64,000 bases of DNA, taken from the NCBI RefSeq assembly GCF_003425685.1, contig NZ_QJKM01000001.1:426920-490919 (forward strand). Reading direction: 5' to 3'. The notes under the pieces are model-generated. The model made no database searches. It saw only the letters and a list, made by a program, of their open reading frames with translations, and had not been told where the DNA came from. This DNA is from Rhizobium terrae (GTDB lineage Bacteria; Pseudomonadota; Alphaproteobacteria; Rhizobiales; Rhizobiaceae). Shown piece by piece: positions 17,066 through 25,800 of this stretch (position 1 is its first letter; each line of letters starts with the position of its first letter). A program made the position numbers and the translations under genes.

Positions 17066-17098
17066 TCGATGGCCGGTCAGACGACACGGCCACTTCGA
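17066..17098. terminator. Hairpin between convergent genes, possible terminator
   Basis: TCGATGGCCG pairs with CGGCCACTTCGA with a two-base bulge. It sits in the 50-bp gap between the convergent ThDP enzyme and RidA genes. No clear T-run follows on either strand, so termination is only suggested. Confidence 0.3.
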
Positions 17099-17112
17099 TC
17101 AAAAGGACATTC

Positions 17113-17493
17113 TCAGCCCCTCTTCGTGGCCGAAACCATGATCATCTCGACCTTCAGGTCGGGGCTTGCCAGCCGTGCTTCGAAACAGGCGCGCGCCGGC
17201 GGCGCAATGCCGGACACCCATTCATCCCAGACCTCGTTCACCGTGGCATAGTCGTCCATGTTCGCCAGCATGATGGCGCAGAAGATCAGGCCTTCCTTCG
17301 CGCTGCCGATTTCGGCGAGCCGCGCCTCGGCCTTCGCGAGAAGCTGACGGGTCTGCCCGGCGGCACCCAGCGAGCCGTCATAGGGCGCCTGCGGCGTGCA
17401 GGCAAAATAGCCGGTACCCTGGTGAACGACGGCCAGACTGCCGCGTTTTCCCACGCCAAAATGCTCGATGATCGCCGAGAAATCTGCAGTCAT
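17113..17493 (-). CDS. RidA/YjgF/UK114-family protein
   Basis: A 126-residue small trimeric-type protein. The family arginine that binds the substrate carboxylate is present as Arg101 in PPARACFEARLASPDLKVEM. RidA proteins hydrolyse reactive enamines/imines released by PLP and FAD enzymes, and divergent members act as deaminases in catabolic operons. It is the last gene of the 17.1-25.6 kb minus-strand operon, 15 bases after the importer ATPase gene. That points to a dedicated deamination or detoxification step on the imported nitrogen compound. Subfamily not determined. Confidence 0.9.
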   Translation of the reverse strand: MTADFSAIIEHFGVGKRGSLAVVHQGTGYFACTPQAPYDGSLGAAGQTRQLLAKAEARLAEIGSAKEGLIFCAIMLANMDDYATVNEVWDEWVSGIAPPARACFEARLASPDLKVEMIMVSATKRG

Positions 17494-17508
17494 ACTGACG
17501 ATGCCCGT

Positions 17509-18573
17509 TTATCTGGTGATGACGAAGACGGAGTCCCGCATCCAACTGACACAGCATTCCTCACCTTCCTTGATGATGACCACATCCGCCCCAAGCACTC
17601 TTACCCGCATCGGCAGGTCGCCTGCCCTGCCGATGACAAGTGCGTTGTCGCCGTAGTTGACGATCGTTTCGACCGTCATACGGACATTCCTGCGGCCTTC
17701 GATCGGGTTGCGTGACAGCTTGATGTGTTCGGGACGGACCAGCAGCGTCACCTTCTGACCGTTGGACAGGACCTCGGTGCCGGAATAATCCAGGCCGCCG
17801 AGCGTCGGGTTTTCGGCGGTCCTTGCCGCCGCATTGGTGATCGTCGCCGGAATAAGGTTGCTCTCGCCGATGAAAGCGGCGACGAAGGAGGTCTGCGGGC
17901 GGTGGTAGATATCGAGCGGCGCTGCCGCCTGCTCGATCCGTCCCTTTTCGAACACGACGATACGATCGGACATGGACATGGCCTCCGACTGGTCGTGGGT
18001 GACAAAGATGGTCGTCACGCCGAGGCTGCGCTGGATTCGTTTGATCTCGATCTGCATCTGCTCGCGCAGGTTCTTGTCGAGCGCCCCGAGCGGCTCGTCG
18101 AGAAGCAGCAGTGACGGTTCGAAGACCAGTGCGCGGGCAAGCGCGACGCGCTGCTGCTGCCCTCCTGAAAGCTCCTTCGGATGGCGGTGGCCAAAACCCT
18201 TCAGGCCCACGAGCGACAGCATGTCCTCTGCCTGCCTCAGACCCTGCGCACGGCCGACGCCCCGCATCTGCAGCGGGAAATAAACATTCTCGACTGCCGT
18301 CTTGTGCGGGAAAAGCGCATAGTTCTGGAAGACGATGCCGATATTGCGCTCGTGCGGGGCAAGCTGAGAAATGGACTGGCCGCCCACCTTCACGCTACCG
18401 CCGCTTGCTTTCTCGAAGCCGGCGATGATCATGAGCGTCGTCGTCTTGCCAGAGCCGCTGGGGCCGAGAAAGGTGACGAACTCCCCCTTGTCGACCGAAA
18501 GGCTCACGTTGTCGAGCGCGGTGAAATGCCCGTAGGTCTTGGTGATGTCGGAGAGTTGCAGGTGGCTCGTCAT
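17509..18573 (-). CDS. ABC transporter ATP-binding protein (PotA type)
   Basis: A 354-residue ATPase: Walker A GPSGSGKTT at about 37-45, Q-loop VFQNYALFPHK, signature LSGGQQQRVALARAL, Walker B LLLLDEPLGALD, H-loop FVTHDQSEAMSMSD, and a C-terminal TOBE domain (VRPEHIKLS). The spermidine/putrescine-type branch is indicated by the NYALFPHKTAVENVYFPLQMRGV block. ATG 18573 (MTSHLQLSDI) begins at the expected domain edge; the open frame 30 codons further upstream overlaps the permease gene. It forms one importer with the two permeases and binding protein upstream. Confidence 0.95.
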   Translation of the reverse strand: MTSHLQLSDITKTYGHFTALDNVSLSVDKGEFVTFLGPSGSGKTTTLMIIAGFEKASGGSVKVGGQSISQLAPHERNIGIVFQNYALFPHKTAVENVYFPLQMRGVGRAQGLRQAEDMLSLVGLKGFGHRHPKELSGGQQQRVALARALVFEPSLLLLDEPLGALDKNLREQMQIEIKRIQRSLGVTTIFVTHDQSEAMSMSDRIVVFEKGRIEQAAAPLDIYHRPQTSFVAAFIGESNLIPATITNAAARTAENPTLGGLDYSGTEVLSNGQKVTLLVRPEHIKLSRNPIEGRRNVRMTVETIVNYGDNALVIGRAGDLPMRVRVLGADVVIIKEGEECCVSWMRDSVFVITR

Positions 18574-18589
18574 CGGAAATCCCTGGATA

Positions 18590-19393
18590 TCAATGTGCGC
18601 CGGCCGGCCGGCTCGGCTTGGGGGCGCGGCTGCGGAGCGCGCTGGCGAAATAGGGAGCCGCAATGCCGATCAGCACGATGAAGAACAGCAATGTCGAGAT
18701 GACCGCGATAACCGGATCAGCCTCCTGGCGAATGCTGTCGAACATCTTGCGCGGCAGGGTTTCGGCATCGCGACCGGAGATGAAGATCGCCACGACCGTC
18801 TCGTCGAAGGACTGGATGAAGGCGAAGAGCGAACTGATAATCAGGCCCGGCCTGAGGATCGGCAGAGTGATGTGGATGAAAGTCTTCGCCGGGCCTGCAC
18901 CAAGGCTTTGGGCAGCTCGTTCCAAGTTGCGGTCGAAGCCCTTGAGATTGGCCGAAAGCACGAGGAAGGCGATCGGCACCGACAGGCAGGTATGGGCCAG
19001 AATCACCCCGAAATGGCTGTGCACCAGCCCGAGGTCGCCGAAATAGGAATAGTAACCGACCGCCATGACGATATGCGGCACTGCGAGCGGCATCAGCATC
19101 ATCACATCGGCAATGCCCTTGCCGCGGAACTTGTGACGCACCAATGCGAAGGTCGCCGGTACGACCAGCAGCATGGTGAGTACCGTGGTTGCCGTGGCGA
19201 TGAGAATGCTGTTCCAGGTGGGGACCAGCCAATCCATGTCGGTGAAATAGGCGCGGTAGTAACCCAGCCAGTAGCCCGGCGGCGGAAACTGCAGCGAACT
19301 CGCATTCGAAAACGACATCGGCACGACGATGACGAGCGGCGCTGCGATGAACAGCACGACGATAAAACCGGTCCAGCGCATGAACGTGTTCAT
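18590..19393 (-). CDS. ABC transporter permease (PotC type)
   Basis: A 267-residue permease with six predicted membrane segments. The first is FIVVLFIAAPLVIVVPMSF, and the EAA loop reads NLERAAQSLGAGPAKTFIHI, close to the polyamine-permease consensus. It starts with MNTFMRW six bases after the PotB-like gene. The extreme C-terminus is proline- and arginine-rich and carries no known motif. It forms the channel with 19400-20248. The imported compound is probably a small cationic or amino-acid-like molecule, inferred from family. Confidence 0.93.
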   Translation of the reverse strand: MNTFMRWTGFIVVLFIAAPLVIVVPMSFSNASSLQFPPPGYWLGYYRAYFTDMDWLVPTWNSILIATATTVLTMLLVVPATFALVRHKFRGKGIADVMMLMPLAVPHIVMAVGYYSYFGDLGLVHSHFGVILAHTCLSVPIAFLVLSANLKGFDRNLERAAQSLGAGPAKTFIHITLPILRPGLIISSLFAFIQSFDETVVAIFISGRDAETLPRKMFDSIRQEADPVIAVISTLLFFIVLIGIAAPYFASALRSRAPKPSRPAGAH

Positions 19394-19399
19394 GGTCGA

Positions 19400-20248
19400 T
19401 CACCCCCAGAGTTTGTCGAGGCCGAAACGGCGGTGATAGATGGTCAGGATGACGAGCGTGATGACCAGCAGGACCATGGCCATTGCCGATCCAAGCCCGA
19501 AGGCCAGGAACTCATCGACCTGATGGCCGATCAGGCCGGCGATCATCTGCTCGCGCGGACTGCCGAGCAGCACTGGCGTAACGTAAAAACCGAGGCAGAT
19601 GACGAAAACCAGAACCGAACCGTTGGCGATGCCCGGTGCCGTCAGCGGCAGATAGACGTGCCGGAACAATGACCACCCTTTGGCGCCGAGGCTTTCCGCC
19701 GAGCGGATCAGCGCCGGATCGATCTTCTTCATGACCGAATAGATGTTCATGATCATGTAGGGCGCGAGGATATGCACCATCGCAAGCGTCGAGGAAAAGC
19801 GCGTGAACAGAAGCTGCGGCGGCTGCTCGATGCCGATCATCTGCAGGAAGGCGATCAGCGGGCCGTTGTTGCCGAGCAGCACCATCCAGGCATAGGTACG
19901 CACCAGGAAGCTCGTCCAGAAACTCATGGTGACGAGCAGCAGGATCAGCATCGCCGTGCGCGGCTTCGAATGCGCCATCAGATAGGCGAGCGGATAACCG
20001 ACCGCCAGGCAGCAGAGTGTCACGAAAGCGGCGGTGAGGAACGTATTGAGGAAAACGCGCTGGTAAAGCGCGCCGGTCAGGACCTTCTGATAGTTCGCGA
20101 AGGAGACCTTCGGCTCGACAAAGCTCATGATCGCCACGTCGGCGAGCGGCACAACGAAAAATATGAGCATGTAGACGCCGAGCGGCGCGAGCAGCAGCCA
20201 GGGCCAGATGTCCGTCTTTTCCGTCAGTTTTGAAAGGCTCACGCCCAT
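19400..20248 (-). CDS. ABC transporter permease (PotB type)
   Basis: A 282-residue inner-membrane permease with the first helix LLLAPLGVYMLIFFVVPLA and an EAA loop in PALIRSAESLGAKGWSLFRHV. The family marker FLVRTYAWMVLLGNNGPL is present. A hairpin (20282-20312) sits in the 95-bp gap after the binding-protein gene, so this gene starts the less abundant part of the operon mRNA, if that model holds. The partner permease follows after six bases. Confidence 0.93.
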   Translation of the reverse strand: MGVSLSKLTEKTDIWPWLLLAPLGVYMLIFFVVPLADVAIMSFVEPKVSFANYQKVLTGALYQRVFLNTFLTAAFVTLCCLAVGYPLAYLMAHSKPRTAMLILLLVTMSFWTSFLVRTYAWMVLLGNNGPLIAFLQMIGIEQPPQLLFTRFSSTLAMVHILAPYMIMNIYSVMKKIDPALIRSAESLGAKGWSLFRHVYLPLTAPGIANGSVLVFVICLGFYVTPVLLGSPREQMIAGLIGHQVDEFLAFGLGSAMAMVLLVITLVILTIYHRRFGLDKLWG

Positions 20249-20281
20249 TGCCGTTCCCCTTTATGGCAGGCAGGGTTGTTG

Positions 20282-20312
20282 CGGCATCGCGCGGTTGTTT
20301 CGCCCGATGCCG
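20282..20312 (-). promoter_or_regulatory. Hairpin between binding-protein and permease genes
   Basis: CGGCATCG pairs perfectly with CGATGCCG; after one mismatch GCG pairs with CGC around a 7-nt loop. It lies in the 95-bp gap after the binding-protein stop. It is likely an mRNA 3'-end stabiliser or partial attenuator; no T-run. Confidence 0.55.
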
Positions 20313-20343
20313 GCCAGAAGGTCGGCCGATCCAGAAGAGCGGA

Positions 20344-21384
20344 TCAGCTGGCGACCCACTCCTCGAAACGTTCGGCGAGTTCAGCCGGGTCGATGCCGAA
20401 ATTGACCATGTCCTGCTCGAAGGTCAGCTTGTAGTTATCCGGCGAGGTCGGCATGCGCTTGGCGTCGGCCGCAGCCACGAATTCATTGGAAGCCGGATTC
20501 AGCGCCCCGTAATCCGCAGCCTTGGAGAAATCGGCAAGCGGCTTGGCGCTGGTTGCGAACTCAACGAATCTCCTGGCGTTTTCCAGGTTCGGCGTCTTCT
20601 TGGCGACAACCCAGTAGGCGCGTTCGATCTCGCCCTGGTTCCAGGTCATGGCGACGGGCGCACCGGCCTTCTCGGCTTCGAAATAACGCCCGTGCCAGAT
20701 GCCGATCATATCGATCTCCCCGTCGCGCAGGACCTGCGTCGATTGGGCACCGGCCGTCCACCAGACGCGGACGTGCTTCTTGATCCTGTCGAGAGACTTG
20801 AAAGCTCGATCGACGTCGAGCGGATAAAGGTCCTTGACCGCTACGCCATCGGCCAGAAGGGCGATCGGAATGACACGCGATGCATAACGCTGCAGCGACC
20901 GTCCGCCCGGAAACTTCTCTACGTTCCAGAAGTCCGCCCAGGTCTTCGGCGTCTCCTTGTATTTGTCGGTGCGCCACGCCATGACGGTCGCAAATGCGTG
21001 CGAGGCCACGCCGTTCTGGAACAGGCCACCCTTATAGGGCTCCCTCAGCTCTTCGATAATGCCGGCCTGGTTGGCGCGGACCAGTTCGCCGCCGCCGAGT
21101 GTCGTGACGTCGAATTCATAGGTGCCGGTCTTCACCTGCTGAGCGAGCTTGGCGAAGGAGACCGGGGACACCGTCTTTACCTGGATGCCTGTCTCGGCAG
21201 TGAAAGGATCGATCAAATGGGTTTTTGCAGCGGCCTCCCAGGGGCCACCCCAGGTATTTACGTACAGGATCTTCTCCTGCGCGCGGACTACATAGGGCGT
21301 GGCAAGCGAAGCCGTGATGGCAGCGCCGGCGGTTTTCAGGAAGCGGCGCCGGTCGGGCATGAGAAATGTCTTCATTCCGGTCAT
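20344..21384 (-). CDS. ABC transporter solute-binding protein (PotD/PotF type), Tat signal
   Basis: A 346-residue periplasmic binding protein. A twin-arginine signal is visible at residues 11-17 (DRRRFLK), followed by a hydrophobic stretch and a VVRAQ cleavage region. The mature part has the VNTWGGPWEAAAKTHLIDPF opening and the YVVAKKTPNLENARRF block typical of polyamine-type binding proteins. The GAGGAGAA ribosome site six bases before ATG 21384 supports this start over the internal methionines. It sits 16 bases after the dipeptidase-like gene. The acidic residues that hold polyamine amines were not checked, so a peptide-derived or betaine ligand is possible. Confidence 0.93.
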   Translation of the reverse strand: MTGMKTFLMPDRRRFLKTAGAAITASLATPYVVRAQEKILYVNTWGGPWEAAAKTHLIDPFTAETGIQVKTVSPVSFAKLAQQVKTGTYEFDVTTLGGGELVRANQAGIIEELREPYKGGLFQNGVASHAFATVMAWRTDKYKETPKTWADFWNVEKFPGGRSLQRYASRVIPIALLADGVAVKDLYPLDVDRAFKSLDRIKKHVRVWWTAGAQSTQVLRDGEIDMIGIWHGRYFEAEKAGAPVAMTWNQGEIERAYWVVAKKTPNLENARRFVEFATSAKPLADFSKAADYGALNPASNEFVAAADAKRMPTSPDNYKLTFEQDMVNFGIDPAELAERFEEWVAS

Positions 21385-21400
21385 GTGCAGTTCTCCTCTT

Positions 21401-22372
21401 TTATGATTTTCTGAAAGTGGCCTCGTAGAGCCGCAGCCAGTTCCTGTGGGTGATCTTCGCGACTTCCTCTTCCGAAAAGCCGACGGCGCGCAGACCGTCC
21501 GGGATCACCCTTATGTCCTCGACCTTCTGGAACCATTCCGGCGGCGCGGCCTTGATCGGCTTTCCGGCGGCGCTCGCGCCGTAATCCTCCCCGCGGGTCC
21601 AGCGACCCTTGCGCATCCAGGCATAGTCGGGCGCGGTGAAATTGTGGCTCTTGTCGGTGCCGATCGCGACGGAATCGATGCCGGCAATGTCGACCGTGCG
21701 CGCAACCATGGTGCACCAGGCCTCGATCGAGGCGCAGAATTCGTCGCCGGTGATGTTGCGATAGGCCGCGCAGCCGATGACGCCGCCGGTGTCCTTCAGC
21801 GCCCGGATCACGTCGTCCGACTTGTTGCGCTTGTGGAAGAACAGCGACTGCGCATTGGCATGCGTGACTGCGATCGGCTTGTCGGAAACCTTGATCGCGT
21901 CGAGCGTCGTGCGGTCGCCCACATGGCTGCAGTCGATCAGGATGCCGACCGCATTCATCTCGCGCACCATTTCTCTGCCGAAACGCGCCAGACCGCAATC
22001 CTCGGCTTCGTAGCAGGACCCTCCGAGTTCATTCTGGTTGTTGTAGGTCAGCTGCACGACCCGGACGCCGAGTTCTGCAAACATCTCGACGAAGCGGATG
22101 CGCCCCTCGAAGAGGTTGCTGTTCTGGAAGCCCATGATGACGGCGAGCTTGCCCGCACCCGAAATGCGGGTGATATCGCCGGCAGTCAGGGCGATTTCGG
22201 CTATGTCGGAATTCTCGCGTACCAGATCGCGCCAGCGGCCGATCGAGTCCATGGATTCCACCGTGCCTTCCCAGAAACCGCAGGTATTGACGACGCCACC
22301 GACAGTTCCAGCCCTCAGCGTTTCAAACGCCGCGCGATCAAAATGCCCGCATTGCAAACCGTCGATGATCAT
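21401..22372 (-). CDS. Peptidase M19 (membrane/renal dipeptidase) homologue with degraded metal site
   Basis: A 323-residue TIM-barrel protein of family M19. Clear family blocks: VRVVQLTYNNQNELGGSC (103-120), DCSHVGDRTT with His150, VTHANAQ with His171, Arg182 in HKRN, and Asp240 in IGTDKSH. But the N-terminal DGHxD metal motif reads DGLQC (Leu6 and Cys8 replace His and Asp), and the bridging Glu of the EGG motif reads Gln83 (GFQN). So half of the binuclear zinc centre is gone. It may be a mononuclear hydrolase, a lyase, or non-catalytic. It overlaps the unknown gene upstream by four bases (ATGA) within the importer operon. Confidence 0.85.
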   Translation of the reverse strand: MIIDGLQCGHFDRAAFETLRAGTVGGVVNTCGFWEGTVESMDSIGRWRDLVRENSDIAEIALTAGDITRISGAGKLAVIMGFQNSNLFEGRIRFVEMFAELGVRVVQLTYNNQNELGGSCYEAEDCGLARFGREMVREMNAVGILIDCSHVGDRTTLDAIKVSDKPIAVTHANAQSLFFHKRNKSDDVIRALKDTGGVIGCAAYRNITGDEFCASIEAWCTMVARTVDIAGIDSVAIGTDKSHNFTAPDYAWMRKGRWTRGEDYGASAAGKPIKAAPPEWFQKVEDIRVIPDGLRAVGFSEEEVAKITHRNWLRLYEATFRKS

Positions 22373-23106
22373 GATCTGGCGCTTTCTTTTTCAGGTTGGG
22401 CCTTTTCCCGCTCGGAAATTCTCGCCGCCAGGAAGGTGACGTCGGTATCGTCGTCATTATCCTTGCGACCGGTGACTGTGCCGTCTTCGTTGACGATCAT
22501 TGGACCTGCGTGGCGGCGCGAGACGACGCTGTCGGTCGCAAGCGCTTGCTTGGCGAGGCGGTAGATACGCCACCAGAGATCCACCTCGATCCCGGCGCCT
22601 TCCTCGATCAACGACCAGAGCAGCGGATCGTCCGTGCCGACATCGCCGGTGGCAGTCGCCGGAACAGCCTTCAGCATATTTCCGGCAACCGTGACGGAAA
22701 GCCCGTTGCGACCGCCAAGGCTTGCGGCAATCGCGAGTTCCTCGGCGTCTGCGGCTCCCGTGACGGCCAGTTCCGCTGAACCAAACCGTGCCACCAGTTC
22801 ACCAAACAGATCGATTGCGGCAGGCAGGACGAACCAGGCATGCTCGCCATGCGCATCGAGGGTGATCCGGTTGCCATCCTCGGCAGCGATGGCAATCCGG
22901 GCCGGATCGGCGAGTTTGAAGTTTTCGAACCGCCGTTCGAACAGAGCAAAACCGCCAAGACCGAGCTTCTGCGAATACATCGGGAAATCCCCGACGACGA
23001 GAAAGAAGCCCTTGGGCAGGCTGCTCAGCGAAAAGATGCGCTCCGACATCAGCCGCATCTCGCGAGGCATGACGCGCATTGTCGTTTGGGAATGCAAAGA
23101 GGTCAT
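22369..23106 (-). CDS. Protein of unknown function, 245 residues
   Basis: I do not recognise this protein. It has no signal peptide or membrane segment and is probably cytoplasmic. The composition is alpha/beta-like, with a glycine-rich middle (AELAVTGAADAEELAIAASLGGRNG). A conserved-looking stretch SVVSRRHAGPMIVNEDGTVTG precedes an acidic run, KDNDDDTDV. The C-terminus is charged. Its start overlaps the stop of the 569-residue unknown protein, and its stop overlaps the M19-like start, both by ATGA. The three products are therefore made in a fixed ratio and probably act together, as a multi-subunit enzyme or a short pathway. It may belong to a catalogued domain of unknown function. Confidence 0.85.
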   Translation of the reverse strand: MTSLHSQTTMRVMPREMRLMSERIFSLSSLPKGFFLVVGDFPMYSQKLGLGGFALFERRFENFKLADPARIAIAAEDGNRITLDAHGEHAWFVLPAAIDLFGELVARFGSAELAVTGAADAEELAIAASLGGRNGLSVTVAGNMLKAVPATATGDVGTDDPLLWSLIEEGAGIEVDLWWRIYRLAKQALATDSVVSRRHAGPMIVNEDGTVTGRKDNDDDTDVTFLAARISEREKAQPEKESARS

Positions 23107-24812
23107 AGAACAGGTTCCGCGGGATAGTACCAGGTGCCGGTGTAGCCTGCCCGCAGGTCGTCGGGCGTCGGGGCACCGTGGTAGAGTACGCCGCGCAGGT
23201 TGCGGCTCAGGAAGTCGCGGGTCTTGTCGATACCGTGGATGCCGACATTCATCAGCCGCACCAGGTCTATCGGAACGAAATCCCCGGCATTGATATTGGC
23301 GCGCGGCGTGTGATAGCTTCGTCCCCGCAGGCTCTGGATACGAGCGACCATATATCGGTGCTCGGGATGCCTGATCAGGAATCGCGCAACAGTCGATGCC
23401 GCGTCGGTCTTGCCGAGATCGGCAAACAGCGACTGGATGCCGCCGCAGACATCAAGGCCGAGATCGAGCGCATCCGGCACCTCTTCGCGCGCGCCGCGGC
23501 GCGGCTCTTCCGCCGTTTCCGACTTGTACCAGACATATTTATAGGCCTGTGCGCCCGACATATCGGTATCGAGCGCCCAGCCATACTCATCGGCGACGAG
23601 GGCACGCAGGCTATCCACGGTTTCTGCGGGCGAGACGACGAGTTCGTCGGGGGCATGGACCTTAGCAAGCAGTCGGTCCGCCTCTTCCGGAACAAGCTCG
23701 ATCAGAAGCGCCAGGAACGTCTCGAAGGCTTCCGGCACAAGTTCGGTTTCGAATTCGAAAGCCAGGATGTCGAGCGGACGGTCCGCGTTGCGTCCGAGCA
23801 CGGTCCCGTCCCTCTGGAATTCTTCCAGTGCTGTCGCGACCTTTTCGAGATCGGCAGCGATCTCCGCGCTGGATGCGAAGGTCTCGTAGACCATCTTGTC
23901 CTGCCGGCGAAAGACGATCGCCTGCCGAACAAGACCGATCAGTTTTGCGATCCGCTCATCGGAAGCGTCGAGCTCCAGGCCACGCGCTGCGGCAATGGCG
24001 TGCTCACGCGCCGAGAGAAGCCCGTCGATCAGGCGCGGATGCTTGTGGATGAAGAAGATCAGCCCCAGTGCCGAGCCATTCCCGACACCGATATAACGAC
24101 GAAGCCTCGGATCGAGCCGCACTGCCTTGTCCGATCTCTTCATTGCAAGATGTTCGACGAGATCGCAGGAAAATTCCCGCATCAGATAAGCCGTCAGCAA
24201 TTGCGCCTCGAGGATCCCGCCCAGCGCGTGACGAGCACCCAAAGACGGGAAGGAACGTGTTCCGAACGTGCCGTTGCCATCGAGACCGGTGTTGCGCATG
24301 AGATAACAGACCCTGGAAAGGTCCGACACGGAAGGCTGGCGACCTTCGGCCAACGCCTCGAGCGTCTGGTCGAAGACGCGCATCGAGCGGTTGGAGCGGC
24401 ACCAGATCAGCGTGGTTGCCGTGGCGCGACCGGTGTAGAGTTTGGGAATTTCGCGCCGGGCGGTTTCGATCTCCACCTCGGTCGCCGCCCCTTCGATCAA
24501 CGCGCCCATCATATCCCACGCCTGCCCGATGATGCGCCCGGTGCGGGCCGTCCGGCTCGGTGGGCGGGAAAAGCCGATGAAGGAAAATTCCTGCTCGGGC
24601 GCCTTGATCGAATAAACGACCGTGCCCTCGGCATTCGCGTCCACGTCGAACACGACACTGGAAATGTCCCAGCGCTCACGGATCATCTTGTTCATAAAGG
24701 CGCGCGTGCCGCTGAGCCGGCTCGGCTGCATCGCCGCAAGCCGCGAGGTCTTCATGACTTCATGGCCGGAACGCGGAAGCGGGCCGTCTACCTGTCTGGA
24801 AGTCGCGATCAT
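23103..24812 (-). CDS. Large protein of unknown function, 569 residues
   Basis: Not recognised. It is long, soluble and has no signal peptide. Visible features: an N-terminal segment rich in Arg/Met (RLSGTRAFMNKMIRERWDIS), a strand-rich portion around VVFDVDANAEGTVVYSIKAP, a helical centre with many hydrophobic/basic helices (GILEAQLLTAYLMREFSCDL), and a C-terminus with RGSYHTPRANINAGDFVPID and ends in TGTWYYPAEPVL. I see no Walker, HTH, zinc or cofactor loop. ATG 24812 is chosen: five bases after the IclR stop with GGGAGA nearby; the open frame upstream of it overlaps the IclR gene. It is coupled by ATGA to the 245-residue unknown gene. Confidence 0.82.
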   Translation of the reverse strand: MIATSRQVDGPLPRSGHEVMKTSRLAAMQPSRLSGTRAFMNKMIRERWDISSVVFDVDANAEGTVVYSIKAPEQEFSFIGFSRPPSRTARTGRIIGQAWDMMGALIEGAATEVEIETARREIPKLYTGRATATTLIWCRSNRSMRVFDQTLEALAEGRQPSVSDLSRVCYLMRNTGLDGNGTFGTRSFPSLGARHALGGILEAQLLTAYLMREFSCDLVEHLAMKRSDKAVRLDPRLRRYIGVGNGSALGLIFFIHKHPRLIDGLLSAREHAIAAARGLELDASDERIAKLIGLVRQAIVFRRQDKMVYETFASSAEIAADLEKVATALEEFQRDGTVLGRNADRPLDILAFEFETELVPEAFETFLALLIELVPEEADRLLAKVHAPDELVVSPAETVDSLRALVADEYGWALDTDMSGAQAYKYVWYKSETAEEPRRGAREEVPDALDLGLDVCGGIQSLFADLGKTDAASTVARFLIRHPEHRYMVARIQSLRGRSYHTPRANINAGDFVPIDLVRLMNVGIHGIDKTRDFLSRNLRGVLYHGAPTPDDLRAGYTGTWYYPAEPVL

Positions 24813-24817
24813 GACCG

Positions 24818-25576
24818 TCAACGTTCTCCCTGCTGCATTCTGGTGATGGTGCGCGCGGCTTCGAGAAGCGGCTCGCGAAATGTTTCGAGGTCGAAGCGCA
24901 TTTCCGGCATGACCAGCGAAATCGTGGACGTACATTTGCCGTGGAGATCGAAGATCGGCGCTGCGATCGCGATGACGCCGCTGTGCGTATATCCGCTTGA
25001 CATCGCATATCCGTCCGCCCGCGCTTCGCTCAGCAGCTCTTCGGAGGGCAACGGCACGCCGCTTTCCCTGAGGCGGGAAAGTGTCAGTTCATCGGCGAAG
25101 GCGGCGAGGATCCTCCCGGATGCGGACCCCTCAAGCGACATGGTCGTGCCGATCTTCTGTTCGGCGCGCAGCACGCTTGCAGACTCGACACGCGACACGA
25201 TGCAGGGCAAGCCTCGATCGAGAACGGCGAGAGATGCCGTCTCCTTCACCCTATGCACCAGCATTTCCAGAACCGGCTGTACCCGCGTGCCCAGATCGGC
25301 CTGTTCCAGCGCGGCCGCCGCGATCCTGCAGGCATGCATCGAGAGCCGATAGCGCATCTCGGGGTCCTGCTCGACCCAGCCCGCCTCGAGCAGCGTCAGG
25401 AGGCGCTGGTAGGCCGTGGGCCGGGATAGCTGCATGGCCGTCGCGACCTCAGGCAATTTCATGCCCCGCGCGCTCGATGCCAGCACGTCGAGCACCGCCA
25501 TCGTCTTCAACACCGTCGAAAGCGGGCGTACGCCACCACTTTCCTCTTGTATTCTATTCGAATATGATGTATCCAT
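24818..25576 (-). CDS. IclR-family transcriptional regulator
   Basis: A 252-residue regulator. Residues about 20-80 form the winged helix (MKLPEVATAMQLSRPTAYQRLLTLLEAGWVEQD). The IclR effector domain follows (SLEGSASGRILAAFADELTL, then SGYTHSGVIAIAAPIFD). It is the promoter-proximal gene of a nine-gene operon running to 17113, with a five-base gap to the 569-residue unknown protein, and so probably regulates its own operon. An inverted repeat (25580-25593) sits immediately before its start codon. Effector is presumably the imported compound or a product. Confidence 0.93.
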   Translation of the reverse strand: MDTSYSNRIQEESGGVRPLSTVLKTMAVLDVLASSARGMKLPEVATAMQLSRPTAYQRLLTLLEAGWVEQDPEMRYRLSMHACRIAAAALEQADLGTRVQPVLEMLVHRVKETASLAVLDRGLPCIVSRVESASVLRAEQKIGTTMSLEGSASGRILAAFADELTLSRLRESGVPLPSEELLSEARADGYAMSSGYTHSGVIAIAAPIFDLHGKCTSTISLVMPEMRFDLETFREPLLEAARTITRMQQGER

Positions 25577-25579
25577 GTT

Positions 25580-25593
25580 GTATATGGTTATAC
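25580..25593. promoter_or_regulatory. Inverted repeat before the IclR gene, candidate operator
   Basis: GTATA-TGGT-TATAC, a perfect 5-bp inverted repeat ending three bases upstream of the IclR start codon. The rest of the 224-bp gap to 25800 holds two weak hairpins (25709-25730 and 25734-25754) that could end the aldo/keto reductase transcript; I see no gene in it. Confidence 0.4.
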
Positions 25594-25800
25594 GCGGCTT
25601 GATTTATGTCAAGCGGGCGGAGCGCGCTCTTGCCTGGAAGACGCGCCCATTGCCGATAACCGGCTGTCATGATTTGAAATTTTTTTACGGAGATCGGTCG
25701 CTCTTGCTCCACGGTCATGCCTGGCCGTGGCGAGATCCGATGCGATACCGGATCATTTCAAGCGGGTAACGCACGATCGGTGCTTGCGTGCCGGCCTTAC

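Noticed and set aside
23178-25352. 724-codon plus-strand open frame
   Set aside because: Fully antisense to the unknown protein and IclR genes; high-GC third positions create such shadow frames, and its translation is arginine/aspartate-rich with no domain.
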